Positions 39,280 through 49,240 of a DNA stretch of 64,000 bases are shown piece by piece. A model generated the notes under the pieces. It saw nothing but the letters and a program-made list of their open reading frames with translations. It searched no databases and was not told the DNA's origin. A program made the translations under genes and the position numbers. The DNA is from Mycoplasmatota bacterium. Lineage in GTDB: Bacteria > Bacillota_I > Bacilli_A > Haloplasmatales > Haloplasmataceae. The stretch's first letter is position 1; each line of letters opens with the position of its first letter. The DNA is taken from contig CP074573.1 in the NCBI GenBank assembly GCA_018394295.1, positions 3,042,543-3,106,542 on the forward strand, in the 5' to 3' direction.

Positions 39280-40464
39280 ATGGCAAAAGCTAAATTCGAA
39301 CGTACTAAACCACATATTAATATTGGTACAATCGGACACGTAGACCACGGGAAAACGACTTTAACTGCCGCGATTACATCTGTATTAGCACAAAAAGGTG
39401 GAGCTGATTTCATGGGTTATGATCAAATCGATGCTGCTCCAGAAGAAAAAGCTCGTGGAATAACCATTAATACTGCTCACGTTGAGTATCAAACTGAAAG
39501 TCGTCACTATGCGCATGTTGACTGTCCAGGTCATGCTGACTACGTTAAAAATATGATTACTGGTGCTGCTCAAATGGATGGAGCAATCCTTGTTGTATCT
39601 GCTGCAGATGGTCCAATGCCTCAAACTCGTGAACATATTCTTTTATCAGGTCAAGTAGGAGTACCTCGTATGGTTGTATTCTTAAATAAATGTGATATGG
39701 TTGATGATGAAGAATTATTAGAACTTGTAGAAATGGAAGTTCGTGATTTATTATCAGAATATGACTTCCCAGGAGATGAAGTACCTGTTGTTATGGGTTC
39801 TGCATTAGGTGCATTAAATGGAGATGCAAAATGGGTTGGAAAAATCGAAGAGTTAATGGCTGCTGTTGATGAATATATCCCTACACCAACTCGTGATTCT
39901 GACAAACCATTCTTAATGCCAGTAGAAGACGTTTTCACTATTACTGGTCGTGGAACTGTTGCAACCGGACGTGTTGAACGTGGACAAGTAAAAGTTGGAG
40001 ATACAGTTTCTATCGTTGGATTAAAAGAAACAAAACAAACTGTATGTACAGGTGTTGAAATGTTCCGTAAATTATTAGATTACGCTGAAGCAGGAGACAA
40101 CATCGGTGCGTTATTACGTGGTGTTTCACGTGATGAAATCGAACGTGGTCAAGTTTTATGTAAACCAGGTTCAGTAACTCCTCATCACAGATTTACAGCA
40201 CAAGTGTACGTTTTAACTAAAGAAGAGGGTGGACGTCATAAGCCATTCTTCTCAAATTACCAACCACAATTCTTCTTCCGTACAACAGATGTTACAGGTA
40301 AAATTTTATTACCTGAAGGTGTAGAAATGGTTATGCCTGGAGATAACATTGAAATGACAGTTGAATTAGGTAAAATCGTTGCGGTTGAAAATGGTACTAA
40401 ATTCTCAATCCGTGAAGGTGGACGTACAATCGGTGCAGGAAACGTTGTTTCAATAATTGAATAA
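39280..40464 (+). CDS. tuf: Elongation factor Tu
   Basis: EF-Tu delivers aminoacyl-tRNA. It has 394 residues. G1 [21 protein letters not shown] and NKCDMVDD are present, as is the effector region. ATG 39280 follows AAGGAGG. A small hairpin without T-run (ACTTGCA/TGCAAGT, 39211-39228) lies in the fusA-tuf spacer. A good terminator follows the gene. Confidence 0.97.
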   Translation: MAKAKFERTKPHINIGTIGHVDHGKTTLTAAITSVLAQKGGADFMGYDQIDAAPEEKARGITINTAHVEYQTESRHYAHVDCPGHADYVKNMITGAAQMDGAILVVSAADGPMPQTREHILLSGQVGVPRMVVFLNKCDMVDDEELLELVEMEVRDLLSEYDFPGDEVPVVMGSALGALNGDAKWVGKIEELMAAVDEYIPTPTRDSDKPFLMPVEDVFTITGRGTVATGRVERGQVKVGDTVSIVGLKETKQTVCTGVEMFRKLLDYAEAGDNIGALLRGVSRDEIERGQVLCKPGSVTPHHRFTAQVYVLTKEEGGRHKPFFSNYQPQFFFRTTDVTGKILLPEGVEMVMPGDNIEMTVELGKIVAVENGTKFSIREGGRTIGAGNVVSIIE

Positions 40465-40473
40465 TTTCAAAAT

Positions 40474-40504
40474 AAAAAGTTGCTATATTTAGCAACTTTT
40501 TTTT
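40474..40504 (+). terminator. Terminator of tuf
   Basis: AAAAGTTGCT (40475-40484) pairs with AGCAACTTTT (40491-40500), continuing into eight T. It closes the str operon. Confidence 0.9.
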
Positions 40505-40522
40505 GCCCTATGATATAGAATG

Positions 40523-40551
40523 TTTAAATTATATATGTTTTATGGTATACT
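40523..40551 (+). promoter_or_regulatory. Promoter for the Smr-domain gene
   Basis: TTTAAA (40523-40528) and TATACT (40546-40551) are 17 bases apart, with TGG making an extended -10. Confidence 0.5.
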
Positions 40552-40582
40552 TTTAATATTATATTATAAGTAAGGGATTAAG

Positions 40583-41041
40583 ATGAAAAGCATTTTTAAT
40601 AATGGAGACACAGTTTTAGTTAAAATATACAATATAACAGGCGTTATCGTTGAAAAAGTGAATGATAGAGAATATCGTGTAGAGCGTAAAAATCAATCAT
40701 TTATTGTGGATAAAAAACAATTAGAAATTGTTAAAAGAAATACTAAGTATGATCAAATTAAAGTTGAAGAACAATATGACCCATTAGATAATGTTTATGA
40801 AATAGACTTGCATGGTTATACAAAGTATGAAGCGTTAAAGGATGTAGCTTATGTGATAGAAAATGTTTCAATGCATCAGTTCCCAATTATTAAAATAACT
40901 CATGGTAAAGGTAAAGGAATTTTAAGAATGGCGATTCATGATTTATTGAAGGAATATAAGATTACTGGATTAATTAAAAGTTATGAATATGCTCAAGATT
41001 ATAAAGGTGGTTATGGTGTTACTATTGTGTATATAATTTAG
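40583..41041 (+). CDS. Stand-alone Smr-domain protein resembling the C-terminus of MutS2
   Basis: This 152-residue protein has a short N-terminal beta-rich segment (GDTVLVKIYNITGVIVEKV, 8-26) like the KOW-type region before Smr in MutS2, followed by the Smr nuclease-type domain with DLHG (75-78) and THGKGKG (106-112). The MutS ATPase core is absent. It starts at ATG 40583 with a weak site (AAGGGATTAAG). It could be a reduced MutS2-like factor acting on collided ribosomes or on DNA, or an independent Smr endonuclease. Its place between tuf and rpsJ is not the usual one. Confidence 0.75.
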   Translation: MKSIFNNGDTVLVKIYNITGVIVEKVNDREYRVERKNQSFIVDKKQLEIVKRNTKYDQIKVEEQYDPLDNVYEIDLHGYTKYEALKDVAYVIENVSMHQFPIIKITHGKGKGILRMAIHDLLKEYKITGLIKSYEYAQDYKGGYGVTIVYII

Positions 41042-41063
41042 ATGTAAATGGCATCTTTTTTTT
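41040..41063 (+). terminator. Short terminator after the Smr gene
   Basis: AGATG and CATCT form a 5-bp stem followed by eight T. The stem is weak but the T-run is good. Confidence 0.5.
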
Positions 41064-41243
41064 ATTGAAATTAATAGTAATTAGATTCTTTTTTGTTTCT
41101 GTAAAAATTATACATGATATTAATAAAATGAGATATACTTAATAAATGAGTTAGCAATTTTTCTATAATTTGTATTTTTTTTATCTTGAATAAAATTAAG
41201 ATAAGTAAACGATAATGAATATGAAAATATTTGCGAAAAATTG

Positions 41244-41272
41244 TTGCATTAACATTCGTGATAGTGTATAAT
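41244..41272 (+). promoter_or_regulatory. Promoter of the S10-spc-alpha ribosomal operon
   Basis: TTGCAT (41244-41249) and TATAAT (41267-41272) are 17 bases apart. It is the only clear promoter found before a run of genes reaching rplQ at 56204. Confidence 0.75.
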
Positions 41273-41278
41273 ATACAA

Positions 41279-41398
41279 GTCTATGACTAGCGTAGAAGTG
41301 GGAGGTTGCTGATACACCCGGCCGCTTTGCCATGGCGAGGTGCAGTCAGGTTTAATTTCCATGGAGCAGTCTATTGCGAAATAGGCGAAAGGAGGAAC
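41279..41398 (+). promoter_or_regulatory. Structured, GC-rich leader of rpsJ (S10 leader)
   Basis: This 120-base stretch is much richer in GC than its surroundings and contains GACTAGCGTAGAAGTGGGAG, CCGGCCGCTTTGCCATGGC and CCATGGAGCAGTCTATTGCG. Paired segments include CACC/GGTG flanking GGCCGC...GCCATGGC. From memory, closely similar sequence precedes rpsJ in other Bacillota, so it is likely an autoregulatory ribosomal-protein leader. The ligand is not established by this sequence. The rest of the 41064-41243 gap is AT-rich with no gene seen. Confidence 0.65.
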
Positions 41399-41404
41399 AA
41401 AGTA

Positions 41405-41713
41405 ATGGCAAATCAAAAAATAAGAATTCGCTTAAAAGCGTATGACCACAGATTAATTGATCAATCAGCGAAAAAAATTGTTGATAGTGCGAAAAGATCA
41501 GGTGCTAACGTATCTGGACCAATCCCATTACCAACAGAAAGACAAATCTACACAGTGTTGCGTGCGGTTCACAAGTATAAAGATTCTCGTGAGCAATTTG
41601 AAATGCGTACACATAAACGCTTGGTTGACATTGTCGACCCAACACCACAAACGATTGATGCATTAATGCATTTAGAGTTACCATCTGGTGTTGATGTTGA
41701 AATCAAATTATAA
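41405..41713 (+). CDS. rpsJ: 30S ribosomal protein S10
   Basis: S10 is a head protein of 30S and the NusE antitermination partner. I take ATG 41405 ([15 protein letters not shown]) behind AAAGGAGGAAC, giving 102 residues. An upstream in-frame extension reads through the structured leader and is rejected. It opens the operon. Confidence 0.97.
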   Translation: MANQKIRIRLKAYDHRLIDQSAKKIVDSAKRSGANVSGPIPLPTERQIYTVLRAVHKYKDSREQFEMRTHKRLVDIVDPTPQTIDALMHLELPSGVDVEIKL

Positions 41714-41733
41714 TTTTTTAGGAGGTGTAACTC

Positions 41734-42366
41734 ATGACCAAAGGAATCTTAGGTAGAAAAATTGGTATGACATCAATTTTTGATAGCAATGGATTTTTAA
41801 TTCCTGTTACTGTAGTACAAGCTGTTCCTAACATTGTATTACAAAAGAAAACCGTAAAGACTGACGGATATGATGCTGTTCAATTAGGTTTAGAAGACTT
41901 AAGACCTATATTAGCTAACAAACCAAAAACTGGTCACGCTAATAAAGCTGAAACAGCACCTAAGCGCTTCGTTAAAGAAATTCGTGGTTCTGAAATGATG
42001 AGCTATGAAGTTGGTCAAGAGGTAAAAGTAGACATGTTCTCAGAAGGGGAATATGTTGATGTTACTGGTACTTCAAAAGGTAAAGGATTCACTGGCCCAA
42101 TTAAACGTAATAATCAATCACGTGGACCAATGGCACATGGTTCTGGATATCATCGTGGACCTGGTTCAATGGGAAGTGTTGATGGAGCTCGTGTATTTAA
42201 AGGTAAAATCATTGGCGGTCACATGGGAAGTGAAACAGTAACAATCCAAAATTTACAAGTTGCTAAAGTTGACACAGAAAAGAATATTATCTTAATTAGA
42301 GGTAATGTTCCAGGTGCTAAAAAATCCTTAGTAATGATTAAAGACGCTGTTAAAAAGAACAGCTAA
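41734..42366 (+). CDS. rplC: 50S ribosomal protein L3
   Basis: L3 helps shape the peptidyl-transferase entrance. It has 210 residues, with [17 protein letters not shown] at the N-terminus and [18 protein letters not shown] in the loop that reaches the catalytic centre. It follows rpsJ after 20 bases, with AGGAGGTG. Confidence 0.97.
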   Translation: MTKGILGRKIGMTSIFDSNGFLIPVTVVQAVPNIVLQKKTVKTDGYDAVQLGLEDLRPILANKPKTGHANKAETAPKRFVKEIRGSEMMSYEVGQEVKVDMFSEGEYVDVTGTSKGKGFTGPIKRNNQSRGPMAHGSGYHRGPGSMGSVDGARVFKGKIIGGHMGSETVTIQNLQVAKVDTEKNIILIRGNVPGAKKSLVMIKDAVKKNS

Positions 42367-42399
42367 TTATAGTTGGATTAAAGAAAGGAGGACCACACA

Positions 42400-43023
42400 A
42401 TGCCAGAAGTTGCATTATTTAATCAAAGTGGTACACAAGTTGGAGAAATTCAATTGGCGGATACAGTTTTCGGAATTGAACCAAACGAGCAAGTACTATT
42501 TGAAGCGGTGTTAAAACAAAGAGTAGCCCAACGTCAAGGGACTCATAAAGCAAAGACACGTACTGAAGTACGTGGAGGTGGAAGAAAACCGTATTCTCAA
42601 AAAGGTACTGGTCGTGCTAGACAAGGTTCAACTCGTGCCCCTCAATGGCGTGGAGGTGGAGTTGTATTTGGTCCAATCCCAAGAACTTATACTTATAAAT
42701 TAAACAAAAAAGTACGTAGATTAGCTTTAAAATCAGCTTTATCACAAGTCGTACTTGAAAACAATATGGTTGTGTTAGATTCTTTAAGTTTTGATGCTCC
42801 AAAAACAAAAGAAATGATAACTGTTTTAGATAGTTTTAATGCTGATAAAAAAGTTTTAGTTGTTACAGCTGAAGAAAATGTAAATGTTATGTTATCAGGT
42901 CGTAATATTCCAGGAGTAATGACGATTACAGCAAACAGTGTTAATGTTTATGATTTATTAAACGCTAATAAAGTATTATTAACACAAGATGCTGTAAGAA
43001 AAATTGAGGAGGTGCTTGGGTAA
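42400..43023 (+). CDS. rplD: 50S ribosomal protein L4
   Basis: L4 lines the exit tunnel. It has 207 residues. The tunnel loop [20 protein letters not shown] is present and wild-type in appearance. It ends in TAATG, overlapping the rplW start by one base, so the two are translationally coupled. Confidence 0.97.
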   Translation: MPEVALFNQSGTQVGEIQLADTVFGIEPNEQVLFEAVLKQRVAQRQGTHKAKTRTEVRGGGRKPYSQKGTGRARQGSTRAPQWRGGGVVFGPIPRTYTYKLNKKVRRLALKSALSQVVLENNMVVLDSLSFDAPKTKEMITVLDSFNADKKVLVVTAEENVNVMLSGRNIPGVMTITANSVNVYDLLNANKVLLTQDAVRKIEEVLG

Positions 43024-43310
43024 TGAGAGATCCTAAAGATATCATTAAGCGCCCAATTATTACTGAAAAAACTTCAGATTTAATGGCGAAAGATAATAAA
43101 TATACTTTTGCTGTTGATAAAAAAGCGAATAAAACAGAAGTTAAATACGCAATTGAAGAACTTTTCAATGTTAAAGTTGATAAGGTTAATGTTGCAAATG
43201 TTAGACCTAAAAGACGTAGAGTTGGAAAATATGAAGGGTTAAAACCTGGATATAAAAAAGCAATTGTTAAATTAGTCGCTGGAAACTCTATAGAATTATT
43301 CGAAGTATAA
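43023..43310 (+). CDS. rplW: 50S ribosomal protein L23
   Basis: L23 sits at the tunnel exit and docks trigger factor and SRP. It has 95 residues, with [15 protein letters not shown] near the start and [20 protein letters not shown] near the end. GGAGG lies inside the end of rplD, about 12 bases upstream. Confidence 0.97.
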   Translation: MRDPKDIIKRPIITEKTSDLMAKDNKYTFAVDKKANKTEVKYAIEELFNVKVDKVNVANVRPKRRRVGKYEGLKPGYKKAIVKLVAGNSIELFEV

Positions 43311-43357
43311 TGGATAAAGAAGTATATCTAACCTTATAAGAACAGGAGGAAAGTTAG

Positions 43358-44197
43358 ATGCCAATTAAAGTTTATAAACGTACTACTAATGGACGTCGTA
43401 ATATGTCTGTTATGGAGTACAAAGATACTATTACGACAGATAAACCTGAAAAATCTTTATTAACAACGTTAAATAAGAATTCAGGACGTAATAATCAAGG
43501 TAAAATAACAGTTCGTCATCAAGGCGGCGGGCATAAACGTAAGTATCGTATCATTGACTTTAAACGTAATAAGGATAATATTCCTGGACGTGTTGCTACG
43601 ATTGAATATGATCCAAACCGTTCAGCTAACATAGCATTAATTAATTATGCTGACGGAGAAAAACGTTATATATTAGCTCCTAAAGGATTAAAAGTTGGTA
43701 TGGGAATTTTATCAGGTGAAAATGTTGATATTAAAGTTGCAAACACATTACCACTTAAAAATATCCCTGTAGGAACAATCATTCATAATATTGAATTAAA
43801 ACCAGGAAAAGGTGGACAACTAATTCGTTCTGCTGGAACTTCAGCACAAATTTTAGGACGTGAAGATCGTTATGTATTAGTTCGTTTACCATCTGGTGAA
43901 GATAGAAAAATTTTAAATACTTGCCGTGCTACTATCGGTGAAGTTGGAAATGAATTCCACAGTTTAGTGAGAATCGGAAAAGCTGGGCGTACTCGTTGGT
44001 TAGGTAAAAGACCTACAGTGCGTGGATCTGTCATGAATCCAAATGACCATCCACACGGTGGTGGAGAAGGAAGACAATCTGTCGGATTACCATCTCCTAT
44101 GACTCCATGGGGGAAACCTGCTCTTGGATTAAAGACACGTAATCGTAAGAAAGCTTCAAGTAAGTTAATCGTACGACGTAAAAATGATAAAAAATAA
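43358..44197 (+). CDS. rplB: 50S ribosomal protein L2
   Basis: L2 is near the peptidyl-transferase centre and needed for subunit joining. It has 279 residues. [12 protein letters not shown] and the C-terminal [15 protein letters not shown], with the conserved His, are intact. It follows rplW after 47 bases, with AGGAGG. Confidence 0.97.
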   Translation: MPIKVYKRTTNGRRNMSVMEYKDTITTDKPEKSLLTTLNKNSGRNNQGKITVRHQGGGHKRKYRIIDFKRNKDNIPGRVATIEYDPNRSANIALINYADGEKRYILAPKGLKVGMGILSGENVDIKVANTLPLKNIPVGTIIHNIELKPGKGGQLIRSAGTSAQILGREDRYVLVRLPSGEDRKILNTCRATIGEVGNEFHSLVRIGKAGRTRWLGKRPTVRGSVMNPNDHPHGGGEGRQSVGLPSPMTPWGKPALGLKTRNRKKASSKLIVRRKNDKK

Positions 44198-44228
44198 TTA
44201 ATTTAAGAGGCGAAAGGAGGAACTTTTA

Positions 44229-44507
44229 ATGGGACGATCTCTTAAAAAAGGACCTTTTTGTGATGATCATTTAATGAAAAAAATTATGAAATTAAACGAA
44301 TCAGGGCAAAAAAAAGTTATTCAGACTTGGTCTCGACGTTCAACAATTTTCCCACAATTTATTGGGTATACAATCGGTGTTCATGATGGTCGTAAGCATG
44401 TACCAGTATATATAACTGAAGACATGGTAGGACATAAACTAGGTGAATTTGCTCCTACACGTACTTATTATGGACATGATAAAGATGATAAAAAAGCTAG
44501 AAAATAA
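44229..44507 (+). CDS. rpsS: 30S ribosomal protein S19
   Basis: S19 is a head protein near the A-site finger. It has 92 residues, with [18 protein letters not shown] and [21 protein letters not shown]. Its Shine-Dalgarno site is AAAGGAGG. Confidence 0.97.
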   Translation: MGRSLKKGPFCDDHLMKKIMKLNESGQKKVIQTWSRRSTIFPQFIGYTIGVHDGRKHVPVYITEDMVGHKLGEFAPTRTYYGHDKDDKKARK

Positions 44508-44526
44508 TTGAGAGGAGGATTAAGAA

Positions 44527-44859
44527 ATGGAAGCTAAAGCCATAGCAAAAACAATTCGTATAGCTCCTCGTAAAGTTCGTTTAGTTATAGATTTGATTCG
44601 AGGAAAACAAGTAGGAGATGCTTTTGCGATCTTAAAACATACAGACAAAAGATCTACAATTGTTATTGAAAAAGTATTAAAATCTGCGATTGCTAACGCT
44701 GAACATAATTATAATATGGACGTTGATGGTCTATATATAAAAGAAGCTTATGTAAATGCAGGACCTACATTAAAACGTTTCCGTCCTCGCGCAAAAGGAC
44801 GTGCAGGATTAATCAATAAAAGAACTAGCCACATTACAATAGTAGTGGCAGAAAAATAA
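44527..44859 (+). CDS. rplV: 50S ribosomal protein L22
   Basis: L22 lines the exit tunnel. It has 110 residues, with [17 protein letters not shown] near the start and the tunnel hairpin [20 protein letters not shown]. It begins 20 bases after rpsS, behind GAGGAGG. Confidence 0.97.
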   Translation: MEAKAIAKTIRIAPRKVRLVIDLIRGKQVGDAFAILKHTDKRSTIVIEKVLKSAIANAEHNYNMDVDGLYIKEAYVNAGPTLKRFRPRAKGRAGLINKRTSHITIVVAEK

Positions 44860-44880
44860 TCGGAAAAGGAGGGACGAACC

Positions 44881-45657
44881 GTGGGTCAAAAAGTTAGTCC
44901 AGTTGGTTTACGAATAGGTATTAACCGCGATTGGGAATCACGTTGGTATGCTGAAAAAGATTATGCGGACCTATTACATGAAGATATAAAAATTCGTAAA
45001 TATTTACAAAATTACTATAAAAATGCATCAGTTTCTAGAATCGAAATTGAGCGTTCTAAAAATAGAATCAAAATTACAATTTATACAGCTAAACCTGGTA
45101 TGGTTATTGGACGTGAAGGTTCAGTAAAAGATGTTGCTGTTAAAGAATTACAAAAAGTAACTGAAAAAACAATTTTCATTAGCATTATTGAGATTAAAAG
45201 ACCTGAGTTAGATGCTCAACTAGTTGCTCAAAGCATTGCAGATCAATTAGAAAACCGTGCATCTTTCCGTAGAGCTCAAAAAAGTGCGATTTCACGTGTT
45301 TTAAGATCGGGTGCTAAAGGATGTAAAACATTAGTTTCAGGTCGCTTAGGTGGCGCTGAGATGGCTCGTTCTGAAGGATATAGTGAAGGTAATGTTCCTT
45401 TACATACATTACGTGCTGACATCGATTACGCATGGGCAGAAGCTTCAACTACTTATGGTAAACTAGGTGTTAAAGTTTGGATTTACAAAGGTGAAATCTT
45501 ACCTGGTAAAACTAGTGATGCTGAAGCAAGAAACCAAGGTAGAAATCCTAAATATAATAAAAGAAATGCAAGAAATAAAGATCAAAGAGATAGAAATGGA
45601 CGTGGAAATCAACCTCGTTCAAGAAAACCTTATAATAACAGTAAGGAGGGAAAATAG
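44881..45657 (+). CDS. rpsC: 30S ribosomal protein S3 with extended basic tail
   Basis: S3 forms the mRNA entry helicase of 30S. It starts at GTG 44881 after AAGGAGGG and has 258 residues. The KH domain ([11 protein letters not shown]) and the C-terminal S3 domain ending [19 protein letters not shown] are standard. About 40 further residues rich in Asn, Arg, Lys and Gln follow, which the Bacillus protein (about 218) lacks. Confidence 0.96.
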   Translation: MGQKVSPVGLRIGINRDWESRWYAEKDYADLLHEDIKIRKYLQNYYKNASVSRIEIERSKNRIKITIYTAKPGMVIGREGSVKDVAVKELQKVTEKTIFISIIEIKRPELDAQLVAQSIADQLENRASFRRAQKSAISRVLRSGAKGCKTLVSGRLGGAEMARSEGYSEGNVPLHTLRADIDYAWAEASTTYGKLGVKVWIYKGEILPGKTSDAEARNQGRNPKYNKRNARNKDQRDRNGRGNQPRSRKPYNNSKEGK

Positions 45658-45660
45658 ACT

Positions 45661-46092
45661 ATGTTAATGCCTAAACGTACAAAATACCGTCGTCCACATA
45701 GAGTGAAATACGAAGGAAAAGCAACTTCAGGTACAACTGTTGCATTTGGTGAGTATGGTATGCAAGCTGTAACTGGTTCTTGGATTAATAGCCGCCAGAT
45801 TGAATCAGCTCGTATTGCGATGACTCGTTATATGAAACGTGATGGTAAAGTTTGGATTCGAATTTTCCCTCATATGGCAAAAACCAAAAAACCTTTAGAA
45901 GTTCGTATGGGTTCTGGTAAAGGTGCTCCTGAAGAGTGGGTAGCTGTTGTTCAAGAAGGTAGAATAATGTTTGAAATTGCAGGCGTAACTGAAGAAATTG
46001 CTCGTGAAGCATTTCGTTTAGCTTCTCATAAATTGCCTGTTAAAACAAAATTCGTTATCCGTGAAAGTGGTGGTGATAGTCATGAAAGCTAA
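45661..46092 (+). CDS. rplP: 50S ribosomal protein L16
   Basis: L16 organises the A-site of 50S. It has 143 residues and starts [14 protein letters not shown], consistent with the family's MLLPKR. An internal ATG at 45667 is less likely. Its last 11 bases overlap rpmC. Confidence 0.96.
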   Translation: MLMPKRTKYRRPHRVKYEGKATSGTTVAFGEYGMQAVTGSWINSRQIESARIAMTRYMKRDGKVWIRIFPHMAKTKKPLEVRMGSGKGAPEEWVAVVQEGRIMFEIAGVTEEIAREAFRLASHKLPVKTKFVIRESGGDSHES

Positions 46093-46276
46093 TGAAATCA
46101 GAAATAATTCCACTGCCGATTTACTAACTAAAATTGATGAGTTAAAAAGTGAACTATTTAACTTGAGATTTCAATTAGCAACAGGGCAATTAGAAAATAC
46201 AGCTCGTATCAAACAAGTAAAAAAAGATATCGCACGAATGAAAACAATCATTCGTGAACGAGAACTTAACAACTAG
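46082..46276 (+). CDS. rpmC: 50S ribosomal protein L29
   Basis: L29 sits at the tunnel exit. I take ATG 46082 ([14 protein letters not shown]), inside the end of rplP, giving 64 residues. GGTGGTGAT in the rplP coding sequence is its ribosome site. [20 protein letters not shown] is the family core. Confidence 0.95.
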   Translation: MKANEIRNNSTADLLTKIDELKSELFNLRFQLATGQLENTARIKQVKKDIARMKTIIRERELNN

Positions 46277-46296
46277 CTGAGAGGAGGTTCTTATTC

Positions 46297-46566
46297 GTGG
46301 AAAATAAAGACCGTAAAGGACGTAAACAATTAATTGGTAAAGTTGTTTCAGACAAAGGAGATAAAACTATTTCTGTTCTTGTTGAAACATATAAAAAACA
46401 TCCTCTTTATAATAAACGTGTTAAACATTCAAAGAAATATGCTGCACATGATGAACAAAACATGGCTGAAATGGGTGACAAAGTTAGAATTGAGGAGACT
46501 CGCCCATTATCAAGCACTAAACATTTCCGTTTAGTTGAAATTATTGAAAAAGCTATTAAGATTTAA
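46297..46566 (+). CDS. rpsQ: 30S ribosomal protein S17
   Basis: S17 is a primary 16S-binding protein. It starts at GTG 46297 after GAGGAGG and has 89 residues. [19 protein letters not shown] and [20 protein letters not shown] are typical. Confidence 0.96.
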   Translation: MENKDRKGRKQLIGKVVSDKGDKTISVLVETYKKHPLYNKRVKHSKKYAAHDEQNMAEMGDKVRIEETRPLSSTKHFRLVEIIEKAIKI

Positions 46567-46605
46567 TTTGTATAGATTTTGGAAAACTGAAAGGAGGTCC
46601 AAATC

Positions 46606-46974
46606 ATGATTCAACAAGAAACACGCTTGGGTGTTGCTGACAACACAGGTGCACGAGAAATATTAGTAATAAGAGTTGTGGGTGGATCAAGACGCAAGTT
46701 TGGAAATATCGGTGACGTAGTCATCGCGACTGTTAAAGAAGCTACACCAGGTAGTGTGGTAAAAAAAGGTGAAATTGTTAAAGCAGTCATCGTAAGAACA
46801 AAATATGGAGTTAATAGACCAAATGGTACCTTAATTAAATTTGATGATAATGCCGCTGTAATTATACGTGATGATAAATCGCCTAGAGGTACTCGTATTT
46901 TTGGACCTGTAGCGAGAGAATTACGTAATCATGATTTCATGCGTATTGTTTCTTTAGCTCCAGAAGTTTTATAA
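46606..46974 (+). CDS. rplN: 50S ribosomal protein L14
   Basis: L14 forms an intersubunit bridge. It has 122 residues, with [19 protein letters not shown] at the start and [20 protein letters not shown]. It begins behind AAAGGAGG. Confidence 0.97.
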   Translation: MIQQETRLGVADNTGAREILVIRVVGGSRRKFGNIGDVVIATVKEATPGSVVKKGEIVKAVIVRTKYGVNRPNGTLIKFDDNAAVIIRDDKSPRGTRIFGPVARELRNHDFMRIVSLAPEVL

Positions 46975-47004
46975 GAATACCTTAAACTAGGAGGTGCAAT
47001 CAGA

Positions 47005-47382
47005 ATGCATATAAAAAAAGGTGACAAAGTTCAAATTATCGCAGGAAAAGGTAGTTCTGCTTTAGATGTGACAAAAAGACAAGGTACTGTACTACATGTG
47101 TTTCCTAAAGAAAACAAAGTCATTGTTGAAGGAAAAAATATCGTAAAGAAACATACAAAACCTAATCAAGCGAACCAACAAGGTGGTATTGTTGAATTTG
47201 AAGCGCCAATTCATGCTTCTAATGTGCAAGTTCTTGACCCTGTTACTAAAAAACCAGTTAGAATAGGGCATAAATTTGTTGAAAATAAAGCAGGAAAATT
47301 GGTAAAAGTTCGCTATACTGTTGGTAAAAACGCATCAGGTGAAATATTAGATAATCCGAACAAGGATAACTTTAGAAAGTAA
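47005..47382 (+). CDS. rplX: 50S ribosomal protein L24 (longer than usual)
   Basis: L24 is an assembly initiator of 50S. The 125 residues exceed the usual 103 or so. The KOW loop GKdkGKqG is expanded to [15 protein letters not shown] (residues 14-28), and the C-terminal domain is longer. [15 protein letters not shown] and [14 protein letters not shown] are standard. ATG 47005 follows AGGAGGTG. Confidence 0.94.
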   Translation: MHIKKGDKVQIIAGKGSSALDVTKRQGTVLHVFPKENKVIVEGKNIVKKHTKPNQANQQGGIVEFEAPIHASNVQVLDPVTKKPVRIGHKFVENKAGKLVKVRYTVGKNASGEILDNPNKDNFRK

Positions 47383-47412
47383 AAACAAACTTTGAAGGGA
47401 GGTTCAACCTAA

Positions 47413-47952
47413 ATGAATCGTTTGTATGAACAATACAAAAATGAAGTAATACCTGCATTATCAAAAAAGTTTGGTTATACTTCAGTAATGCAAGTACCAA
47501 AAATAGATAAAATTGTTGTTAACATGGGTGTTGGTGACGCTATTACTAATTCAAAAGTGTTAGATGATGCTGTCAATGATTTAACAATCATCACAGGTCA
47601 AAAACCAATCATAACAAAAGCAAAAAAATCAATTGCTAGTTTTAAATTACGTGAAGGTATGTCTATTGGATGTAAGGTAACTTTACGTGGCGCACGCATG
47701 TTTGACTTTTTAGATAAATTAATATCAATTTCATTACCACGTGTTCGTGACTTTAATGGAGTTTCAAAATCTGCTTTTGATGGTCGTGGAAACTACACAT
47801 TAGGAGTTAAAGAACAACTTATATTCCCTGAAATCGATTACGATAAAGTAAATAAAGTTCGTGGTATGGACATAGTTATTGTAACAACTGCTAACACTGA
47901 TGAAGAATGCCGCGAATTATTAGGCCAACTCGGTATGCCATTCAAAAAGTAA
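47413..47952 (+). CDS. rplE: 50S ribosomal protein L5
   Basis: L5 binds 5S rRNA and forms a bridge to the 30S head. It has 179 residues with [31 protein letters not shown] and [13 protein letters not shown]. It starts at ATG 47413 behind GGGAGG. Confidence 0.97.
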   Translation: MNRLYEQYKNEVIPALSKKFGYTSVMQVPKIDKIVVNMGVGDAITNSKVLDDAVNDLTIITGQKPIITKAKKSIASFKLREGMSIGCKVTLRGARMFDFLDKLISISLPRVRDFNGVSKSAFDGRGNYTLGVKEQLIFPEIDYDKVNKVRGMDIVIVTTANTDEECRELLGQLGMPFKK

Positions 47953-47969
47953 AAAGGAGGCGTAAGGTA

Positions 47970-48155
47970 ATGGCTAAAAAATCTTTAATCATTAAAGCAC
48001 ATAGAAAACAAAAGTTTGGTGTGCGTGAATACACTCGTTGTGAAAGATGTGGTCGTCCACATTCAGTAATGCGTAAATTTAAGTTATGCAGAATTTGTTT
48101 CCGTGATTTAGCTTACAAAGGACAAATTCCAGGTGTTAAAAAATCAAGTTGGTAA
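47970..48155 (+). CDS. rpsZ: 30S ribosomal protein S14 type Z
   Basis: This is the short zinc-binding S14. I take ATG 47970 ([17 protein letters not shown]) behind AAAGGAGG, giving 61 residues. CERCG and CRIC form the zinc knuckle. An upstream in-frame extension overlaps rplE and is rejected. Confidence 0.96.
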   Translation: MAKKSLIIKAHRKQKFGVREYTRCERCGRPHSVMRKFKLCRICFRDLAYKGQIPGVKKSSW

Positions 48156-48193
48156 TCTTTTTATATAAATTATTATTTAACTAAAATTATAAA

Positions 48194-48229
48194 TTATAAA
48201 TTCTCATTTAATTATAAATTCTCATTTAA
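48194..48229 (+). repeat. Two tandem 18-bp repeats before rpsH
   Basis: TTATAAATTCTCATTTAA occurs at 48194-48211 and again, identically, at 48212-48229, ending next to the rpsH Shine-Dalgarno site. Short AT-rich tandem duplications of this kind often arise by slippage. Confidence 0.85.
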
Positions 48230-48249
48230 TGGGAAGGAGGAAATTAAAA

Positions 48250-48645
48250 ATGGTTATGACAGATCCAGTTGCAGATATGTTAACTCGTATCAGAAATGCC
48301 AGTCAAATGCGTCATGAGGTTGTTGAAATGCCTGCTTCAAGAATTAAACTTCAAATGTTAGAAGTTTTAAAATTTGAAGGGTATATCAATGATGTTGAGT
48401 ATATTGAAGATGATAAACAAGGTATTTTACGTGTTTATTTAAAGTATGTTAAAAATGAACGTGTTATTAAAGGCTTAAAGCGAATTTCAAAACCAGGACT
48501 ACGTGTGTACGCTAAAACAGATGAACTTCCTAAAGTTTTAAATGGTTTAGGTATAGCCGTTATTTCTACTTCGGAAGGTATTATGACAGATAGAGTAGCA
48601 CGTCAAAAACAAATCGGTGGAGAAGTATTAGCTTACATATGGTAA
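48250..48645 (+). CDS. rpsH: 30S ribosomal protein S8
   Basis: S8 binds the central domain of 16S rRNA and in many bacteria represses the spc operon. I take ATG 48250 ([16 protein letters not shown]), 131 residues, after AAGGAGG. TDEL and [20 protein letters not shown] near the C-terminus are typical. Confidence 0.97.
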   Translation: MVMTDPVADMLTRIRNASQMRHEVVEMPASRIKLQMLEVLKFEGYINDVEYIEDDKQGILRVYLKYVKNERVIKGLKRISKPGLRVYAKTDELPKVLNGLGIAVISTSEGIMTDRVARQKQIGGEVLAYIW

Positions 48646-48678
48646 TAAAAAATAATCGGACAGGAGGTGCGCTGTGCA

Positions 48679-49218
48679 ATGTCTCGTATTGGTAAAAAAC
48701 CTATCGTGGTTCCAAATGAGGTTGAAGTAAATATTGATACTAACAATCTTGTTTCAGTTAAAGGACCAAAAGGACAATTATCGTTTCAGTTTAAAAATAT
48801 CATTAAAATAGATAGACAAGAAAATGAATTAGTTATTTCTCGTGACTCTGATTCAAGAGAAAAAAGAGCACTTCATGGTACTACTCGAGCAATCATTAAT
48901 AATATGATTGAAGGGGTAACTAAAGGTTTCACAAAAGAATTAGAAATTAAAGGTGTTGGGTACCGTGCTACTTTAAAGGGGAATATCTTAAATCTTGCTT
49001 TAGGTAAATCACATCCAGAAAATGTTGAAATTCCTGAAGGGATTACTGTAGAAGTTCCCAAAAATACTATCATTATTATTAAAGGTTGCGATAAGCAATT
49101 AGTTGGTGAATTCGCCGCTAATATTCGTAAGTTACGTGCTCCAGAGCCTTACTTAGGTAAAGGTATTCGTTACAAAGGTGAGCATGTTAGAATTAAAGAA
49201 GGTAAAACTGCAAAATAG
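48679..49218 (+). CDS. rplF: 50S ribosomal protein L6
   Basis: L6 lies near the factor-binding site. I take ATG 48679 (MSRIGKKPIVVP), 179 residues, behind AGGAGGTG. The motif EIKGVGYRATLKGN and the C-terminal block RAPEPYLGKGIRYKGEHVR are typical. Confidence 0.97.
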   Translation: MSRIGKKPIVVPNEVEVNIDTNNLVSVKGPKGQLSFQFKNIIKIDRQENELVISRDSDSREKRALHGTTRAIINNMIEGVTKGFTKELEIKGVGYRATLKGNILNLALGKSHPENVEIPEGITVEVPKNTIIIIKGCDKQLVGEFAANIRKLRAPEPYLGKGIRYKGEHVRIKEGKTAK

Positions 49219-49240
49219 TAAGAAAGGAGTGGCTTAATTC

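Noticed and set aside
41306-41404. In-frame N-terminal extension of rpsJ
   Set aside because: It translates the structured leader, has no Shine-Dalgarno site, and S10 proteins start at [10 protein letters not shown] or similar.
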